DNA of 8,043 nt, from the NCBI GenBank assembly GCA_030691295.1, contig JAUYEQ010000155.1, positions 1 through 8,043 on the forward strand, read 5' to 3'. The position numbers and the translations under genes were made by a program. The notes under the pieces were generated by a model. That model made no database searches. It had not been told where the DNA came from and worked only from the letters and a program-made list of their open reading frames with translations. Shown piece by piece: positions 5,171-8,043 of this stretch (the first letter of the stretch is position 1; every line of letters begins with the position of its first letter). The DNA is from Bacteroidota bacterium. Lineage in GTDB: Bacteria; Bacteroidota; Bacteroidia; Bacteroidales; Prolixibacteraceae.

Positions 5171-6625
5171 ATGAAAAAATTAGCAGACATTGGATTGATT
5201 GGTCTAGCCGTAATGGGAGAAAACCTGGTATTGAACATGGAGAGCAAAGGCTTTACCGTTGGTGTTTTTAACCGCACAGTTGCCCGTGTTGACGAGTTTA
5301 TAGCTGGTCGTGGCGCCGGAAAAAACTTCATCGGAGCGCATTCGATTGAAGAATTGTGCGCTTCACTGGAAAAACCGCGCAAAGTGATGATGCTGGTGAA
5401 AGCCGGAAAACCGGTGGATGATTTCATCGAACTGATTATTCCTCACCTTGAAGAAGGCGATATCATTATCGATGGTGGAAACTCGCATTTTCCCGACACC
5501 ATTCGACGCGCCAAATATGTTGAAAGCAAAGGTTTGTTGTACATCGGAACCGGGGTTTCGGGCGGTGAAGAAGGCGCATTGCTCGGACCATCGATCATGC
5601 CGGGCGGATCACCAGCTGCATGGCCTGCTGTGAAAGATATTTTCCAGGCAATTTCGGCTAAAGTTGAAGGTGGCGCGGCTTGTTGCGACTGGGTTGGCGA
5701 AGGTGGCGCTGGTCACTTTGTAAAAATGGTTCACAACGGAATCGAGTACGGCGATATGCAAATCATTTGCGAAGCTTACCAGTTAATGAAAGATATGCTG
5801 GGCATGAGCGCCGACGAAATGCACGATGTTTTCAAAAAATACAACGAAGGCGATCTGGATTCGTACCTGATTGAAATTACCCGCGACATTCTTGGTTTCA
5901 AAGATGAAGACGGCGAACCAATGGTTGAAAAAATTCTCGATACTGCCGGACAAAAAGGTACCGGAAAATGGACCGCTGTTTCGGCGCTTGACCTTGGAAT
6001 TCCATTGACTTTGATTGGTGAATCGGTATTTGCACGTTGCTTGTCGGCTCAAAAAGACATGCGTGTGGAGGCTTCCAAAGTGATCAGCGGATCGGCTGTG
6101 GATAAAACCATCGACAAAGCTCAGATGATTTCTGACCTGAAAGACGCTTTGTTCGGAGCAAAAATCATTTCATACGCACAAGGTTATAACCTGATGATGG
6201 AAGCCGCAAAAGAATACGGCTGGAACCTGAATTACGGCGGCATTGCCTTGATGTGGCGTGGTGGTTGTATCATCCGCTCACGGTTTCTTGGAGACATCAA
6301 AATTGCATTCGACAAAAACCCAACATTGCCAAACCTGCTGCTTGATCCACACTTCAAAGAAATCGTTGAAAAAGCACAGGCCGGATGGCGTCGTGTTTGT
6401 GCAACCGCTTTGACAAACGGAATCCCGGTTCCTGCTTTGACTTCGGCACTTTGCTACTTCGACGGATTACGCAGCGAACGCCTGCCAGCCAACCTGTTGC
6501 AGGCTCAGCGCGACTACTTTGGTGCTCACACCTACGAACGTATTGACAAACCGCGCGGTGAATTTTTCCACACCAACTGGACCGGAAGAGGTGGCGACAC
6601 AACTTCGAGAACGTATGTAGTTTAG
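5171..6625 (+). CDS. gnd: 6-phosphogluconate dehydrogenase (decarboxylating)
   Basis: Converts 6-phosphogluconate to ribulose 5-phosphate plus CO2 in the oxidative pentose-phosphate pathway; a cytoplasmic homodimer. The 484-aa length fits the long form. The dinucleotide-binding turn GLAVMGEN is at residues 11-18. NRT at 34-36 places an Arg after the second strand, as in NADP-preferring enzymes. The signature GTGVSGGEEGALLGPSIMPG is at 126-145. Catalytic Lys185 (GHFVKMVHNG) and Glu192 (IEYGDMQ) follow. The C-terminal tail HTNWTGRGGDTTSRTY, which closes over the partner's active site, is complete. Start ATG 5171 follows an A-rich leader (ACGATAATTA) without a Shine-Dalgarno sequence, the usual Bacteroidota style. 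It is separated from pdxB by the palindrome array, so it may be transcribed separately, though I found no convincing promoter. The gene ends in TAG followed at once by repeat copy E and a terminator. Confidence 0.97.
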   Translation: MKKLADIGLIGLAVMGENLVLNMESKGFTVGVFNRTVARVDEFIAGRGAGKNFIGAHSIEELCASLEKPRKVMMLVKAGKPVDDFIELIIPHLEEGDIIIDGGNSHFPDTIRRAKYVESKGLLYIGTGVSGGEEGALLGPSIMPGGSPAAWPAVKDIFQAISAKVEGGAACCDWVGEGGAGHFVKMVHNGIEYGDMQIICEAYQLMKDMLGMSADEMHDVFKKYNEGDLDSYLIEITRDILGFKDEDGEPMVEKILDTAGQKGTGKWTAVSALDLGIPLTLIGESVFARCLSAQKDMRVEASKVISGSAVDKTIDKAQMISDLKDALFGAKIISYAQGYNLMMEAAKEYGWNLNYGGIALMWRGGCIIRSRFLGDIKIAFDKNPTLPNLLLDPHFKEIVEKAQAGWRRVCATALTNGIPVPALTSALCYFDGLRSERLPANLLQAQRDYFGAHTYERIDKPRGEFFHTNWTGRGGDTTSRTYVV

Positions 6626-6661
6626 AAGCCCCCTCCAAACCTCCCCCACATGGGGAGGCTT
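6626..6661 (+). repeat. GGGGAG/CTCCCC palindromic repeat, copy E
   Basis: Directly follows the gnd stop. AAGCC...GGCTT outer arms enclose the hairpin CCTCCCC (6640-6646) / GGGGAGG (6652-6658) with a CACAT loop. Like copies A and C it lies just after a stop codon in plus orientation. The following TTAAAAAAGCCGCT parallels the flank of copy C. There is no inverted partner here, since the next gene is convergent. Confidence 0.75.
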
Positions 6662-6698
6662 AAAAAAGCCGCTTCCCGGAAATGGAGAGCGGCTTTTT
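6662..6698. terminator. Bidirectional intrinsic terminator between gnd and the convergent PhnA-domain gene
   Basis: Stem AAAAAGCCGCT (6663-6673) pairs with AGCGGCTTTTT (6688-6698) around a 14-base loop, giving a GC-rich core flanked by A and T tracts. On the plus strand the T-tract ends gnd transcripts; on the minus strand the complementary T-tract can end transcripts from the gene stopping at 6714. Position between convergent genes fits. Confidence 0.88.
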
Positions 6699-6713
6699 CA
6701 TGAGTGCGTATTT

Positions 6714-7298
6714 TTAGGTCGATTTCTTCACAAACTTCGTCAGAAGCACCAATTGCTGGCCGTTTACTTTTCCTTCAATTTGTTCGGGATTGTCGGCAAC
6801 CAAACTGATTCCTCGAACTGGTGTTCCGCGTTTGGCAGTGAAACCAGCTCCTCTTACTTCAAGGTCTTTTATCAGCACCACAGTATCGCCACCCTGAAGA
6901 ACAACTCCGTTGCTATCCAAATGTTTTACATCCAAATCATCTATCGGAATTCCTTCGCCGGTAGCTTGTGCCCACTTCAGCGTATCTTCATCAAGATAAA
7001 GCATGTCGAGTAAATCGTGCGACCAACCTTCTCCACTTAACCGGTGTAGCATCCGCCAGGACATTACCTGTACGGCAGTCACCGGATTCCACATGCTATC
7101 GTTTAAGCATCGCCAGTGGTTGGCATCTATTTTTTCGGGATTTTCAATCTGTTCCAGACATGTTTCGCAAACCAACACACATTGATCGGCTTTTGCGTTG
7201 TAGTATGGCGGAACCTCGTAAACTTTCAGGTCGCCCCCGGCTCCACAGAATTCACATTTAGAACCACTCCTTGTCTGAATTTCCTTTTCTACACTCAT
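6714..7298 (-). CDS. PhnA (YjdM-like) domain protein with N-terminal zinc ribbon
   Basis: A 194-aa protein starting at the minus-strand ATG at 7298 (MSVEKEIQTRSGSKCEFCG). A longer in-frame start at 7367 would add 23 residues overlapping the promoter and repeat, so it is rejected. A zinc ribbon is formed by Cys15/Cys18 and Cys44/Cys47. The C-terminal beta domain, from about residue 126, contains LQGGDTVVLIKDLEVRGAGF and GTPVRGISLV, which are PhnA-family hallmarks. Escherichia coli YjdM (formerly PhnA) is only about 110 aa. Here about 75 residues (50-125, rich in Trp, Leu and acidic residues) separate the two modules, as in longer PhnA-domain proteins. The family's role is unclear: despite the name it is not needed for phosphonate use, and no phosphonate genes are seen here. 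It probably has its own promoter at 7322-7354. Confidence 0.85.
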   Translation of the reverse strand: MSVEKEIQTRSGSKCEFCGAGGDLKVYEVPPYYNAKADQCVLVCETCLEQIENPEKIDANHWRCLNDSMWNPVTAVQVMSWRMLHRLSGEGWSHDLLDMLYLDEDTLKWAQATGEGIPIDDLDVKHLDSNGVVLQGGDTVVLIKDLEVRGAGFTAKRGTPVRGISLVADNPEQIEGKVNGQQLVLLTKFVKKST

Positions 7299-7321
7299 TT
7301 TTGGTATTTTTAATTTTGGCG

Positions 7322-7354
7322 CAAAGCTAAGGTTTAAATCGAAATGAACACAAA
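7322..7354 (-). promoter_or_regulatory. Bacteroidota-type promoter for the PhnA-domain gene
   Basis: On the minus strand, TTTG (7354-7351) is followed after 21 bases by TAGCTTTG (7329-7322). The latter is an exact match to the Bacteroidota -7 consensus TAnnTTTG; the -33 TTTG spacing is within a base or two of the usual. It leaves a leader of roughly 20 bases before the ATG at 7298. Confidence 0.6.
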
Positions 7355-7385
7355 GTGAGGGTTCCACTTAAAGTGAAGCGGTTAC
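7355..7385 (-). repeat. AGTGAAGC palindromic repeat, degenerate copy
   Basis: AGGGTTCCACTTAAAGTGAAGC (most of 7358-7379) matches 7741-7762 with few differences. It keeps a CACT/AGTG core around TAA but has decayed outer arms. It lies just 3' of the minus-strand gene ending at 7389 and abuts the -33 element of the PhnA-domain gene. Confidence 0.68.
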
Positions 7386-7388
7386 TTA

Positions 7389-7706
7389 TCAACGGTCAAA
7401 CCCATAATCCTGTTCGACTTTGGCGATGCGGGTTTTGAAGGATTGATACCATTCTTCCCGACCTTTTCCGCGGGCTTGAGAATGTTCCATATTTTCTTTC
7501 CATTTTCGTATAGATTCCAGATCGCGCCAGTAAGAAACGGTAATGCCGATTTCATTCCTGGCCGATTCTACTCCAAGAAAACCATGCTGTTGACGAGCCA
7601 ATTCAACCATTCGGTCTGACATTTCGGAATAACCTTTGTCTCCTTCAGTACGAACTGAAGTAAAAATCACTGCATAATAAGGTGGTGGAGGAGTTTTTGC
7701 GATCAT
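7389..7706 (-). CDS. Antibiotic biosynthesis monooxygenase (ABM)-superfamily protein, YqjZ-like
   Basis: A 105-aa single-domain protein of the dimeric alpha+beta-barrel (ferredoxin-like) fold. Visible hallmarks are YYAVIFTSVRTEGDKGY (residues 10-26), the helix MSDRMVELARQQHGFLGVES (29-48), then ITVSYWRDLESIRKWKENMEHSQAR and the closing helix with WYQSF and a YGF end. This pattern matches the YqjZ-like subgroup of the ABM superfamily, small cytoplasmic proteins. Some ABM members are monooxygenases or haem-degrading enzymes; this subgroup's substrate is unknown to me, so antibiotic synthesis should not be read into the name. Start ATG at 7706 gives the conserved PPPPYYAVIF start. The gene is flanked on both sides by the AGTGAAGC palindromes. 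No strong promoter was seen in the 73-base upstream gap. Confidence 0.85.
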   Translation of the reverse strand: MIAKTPPPPYYAVIFTSVRTEGDKGYSEMSDRMVELARQQHGFLGVESARNEIGITVSYWRDLESIRKWKENMEHSQARGKGREEWYQSFKTRIAKVEQDYGFDR

Positions 7707-7737
7707 GAAATTTTCGTATTAAAGATTGTAACGCAGA

Positions 7738-7768
7738 GTCAGGGTTTCACTCAAAGTGAAGCCCTGAC
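7738..7768 (-). repeat. AGTGAAGC palindromic repeat, intact copy
   Basis: A long hairpin. GTCAGGG (7738-7744) pairs with CCCTGAC (7762-7768), a T-G wobble follows, then TTCACT (7746-7751) pairs with AGTGAA (7755-7760) around a CAA loop: a 14-bp stem with one wobble. It sits 12 bases past the stop of the minus-strand cyclodeaminase-like gene, where it could terminate or stabilise that transcript. No clear T-tract follows. Confidence 0.82.
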
Positions 7769-7779
7769 TAACTTCGCAC

Positions 7780-8043
7780 TTATATTCTTGATTCAATCAA
7801 CCTCAAAATAACCGCTTCTTTATCAAGTGTTTCCTGAAGAAGATCACCAGCTTTAGTCAGTATTTCCGCTACATAAATTTTGTCAGCCAGTTCTCCAGAA
7901 TTGATTTTGACATTGAGATAAGCTCCGTAAACAGCTGTTCGGGCGCACAAAGCTCCAACACCGGCATCCGATAAGGAATTTGGGTTGCCAATTTCAGCCA
8001 TTGCCTCAATCACTTCAAGCGATTGAAAAGCGGTTTGCATCAC
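7780..8043 (-). CDS. Formiminotetrahydrofolate cyclodeaminase-like protein, C-terminal end (truncated by window edge)
   Basis: The frame is open to the right edge, so only the last 88 codons including the stop are seen. The segment VMQTAFQSLEVIEAMAEIGN, followed by NSLSDAGVGALCARTAVYGA and YLNVKIN, is characteristic of the cyclodeaminase (FTCD_C) helical domain. That domain releases ammonia from 5-formimino-tetrahydrofolate to give 5,10-methenyl-tetrahydrofolate, usually in histidine degradation. The domain can be free-standing or fused behind glutamate formiminotransferase; which one applies cannot be told here. The GTG at the very edge encodes a conserved Val, not a start. The protein ends in a helix rich in acidic and Leu residues (LIESRI) with stop TAA at 7782-7780. 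Confidence 0.87.
   Translation of the reverse strand: MMQTAFQSLEVIEAMAEIGNPNSLSDAGVGALCARTAVYGAYLNVKINSGELADKIYVAEILTKAGDLLQETLDKEAVILRLIESRI

Noticed and set aside
6968..7261. Plus-strand frames opposite the PhnA-domain gene
   Set aside because: Opposed by a well-supported zinc-ribbon/PhnA protein, with no motifs or start context of their own.
7299..7367. N-terminal extension of the PhnA-domain protein from the start at 7367
   Set aside because: It would run through the TAnnTTTG promoter and the repeat, and the added residues show no domain; the family begins near the zinc ribbon.

Overview
The window reads as a chromosomal segment of a Bacteroidota bacterium, probably a marine or anaerobic Marinilabiliales/Prolixibacteraceae-like lineage. 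This placement is an inference from three things: the protein style, a TAnnTTTG-type promoter, and several palindromic intergenic repeat families that are typical of that phylum. No phage, plasmid, CRISPR, rRNA or tRNA signal was seen.

Layout. Positions 1-6625 carry six plus-strand genes. They are the 3' part of a PfkB-family 2-keto-3-deoxygluconate-type kinase, a LarA-like nickel-pincer enzyme, a Gfo/Idh/MocA oxidoreductase, a small four-helix-bundle (23S rRNA intervening-sequence type) protein, 4-phosphoerythronate dehydrogenase (pdxB) and decarboxylating 6-phosphogluconate dehydrogenase (gnd). A strong bidirectional terminator follows at about 6662-6698. Three convergent minus-strand genes come next: a PhnA-domain zinc-ribbon protein, an antibiotic-biosynthesis-monooxygenase-like protein, and the C-terminal end of a formiminotetrahydrofolate cyclodeaminase-like protein that runs off the right edge.

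How the genes may work together. KdgK, the LarA-like enzyme and Gnd all fit aldonate/hexuronate and pentose-phosphate metabolism. The LarA-like protein keeps the Lys and His residues that hold the nickel-pincer cofactor, at exactly the lactate racemase spacing, but it sits among sugar-acid genes. That makes a sugar-acid epimerase (for example gluconate/mannonate) a more interesting hypothesis than lactate racemization. PdxB makes a pyridoxal-phosphate precursor from an erythrose-4-phosphate-derived acid, so it also touches the pentose-phosphate pool.

Non-coding structure is the most unusual part. (i) A GGGGAG/CTCCCC palindrome family occurs five times. It forms inverted pairs between stop and start codons, and one copy is translated as the N-terminus of the oxidoreductase. 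(ii) At 4950-5128, six hairpins form two inverted copies of a three-hairpin unit with an almost exact twofold axis near 5039. (iii) The four-helix-bundle gene is bracketed by a roughly 23-bp imperfect inverted repeat, like a small mobile cassette. (iv) A third palindrome family follows two successive minus-strand genes.
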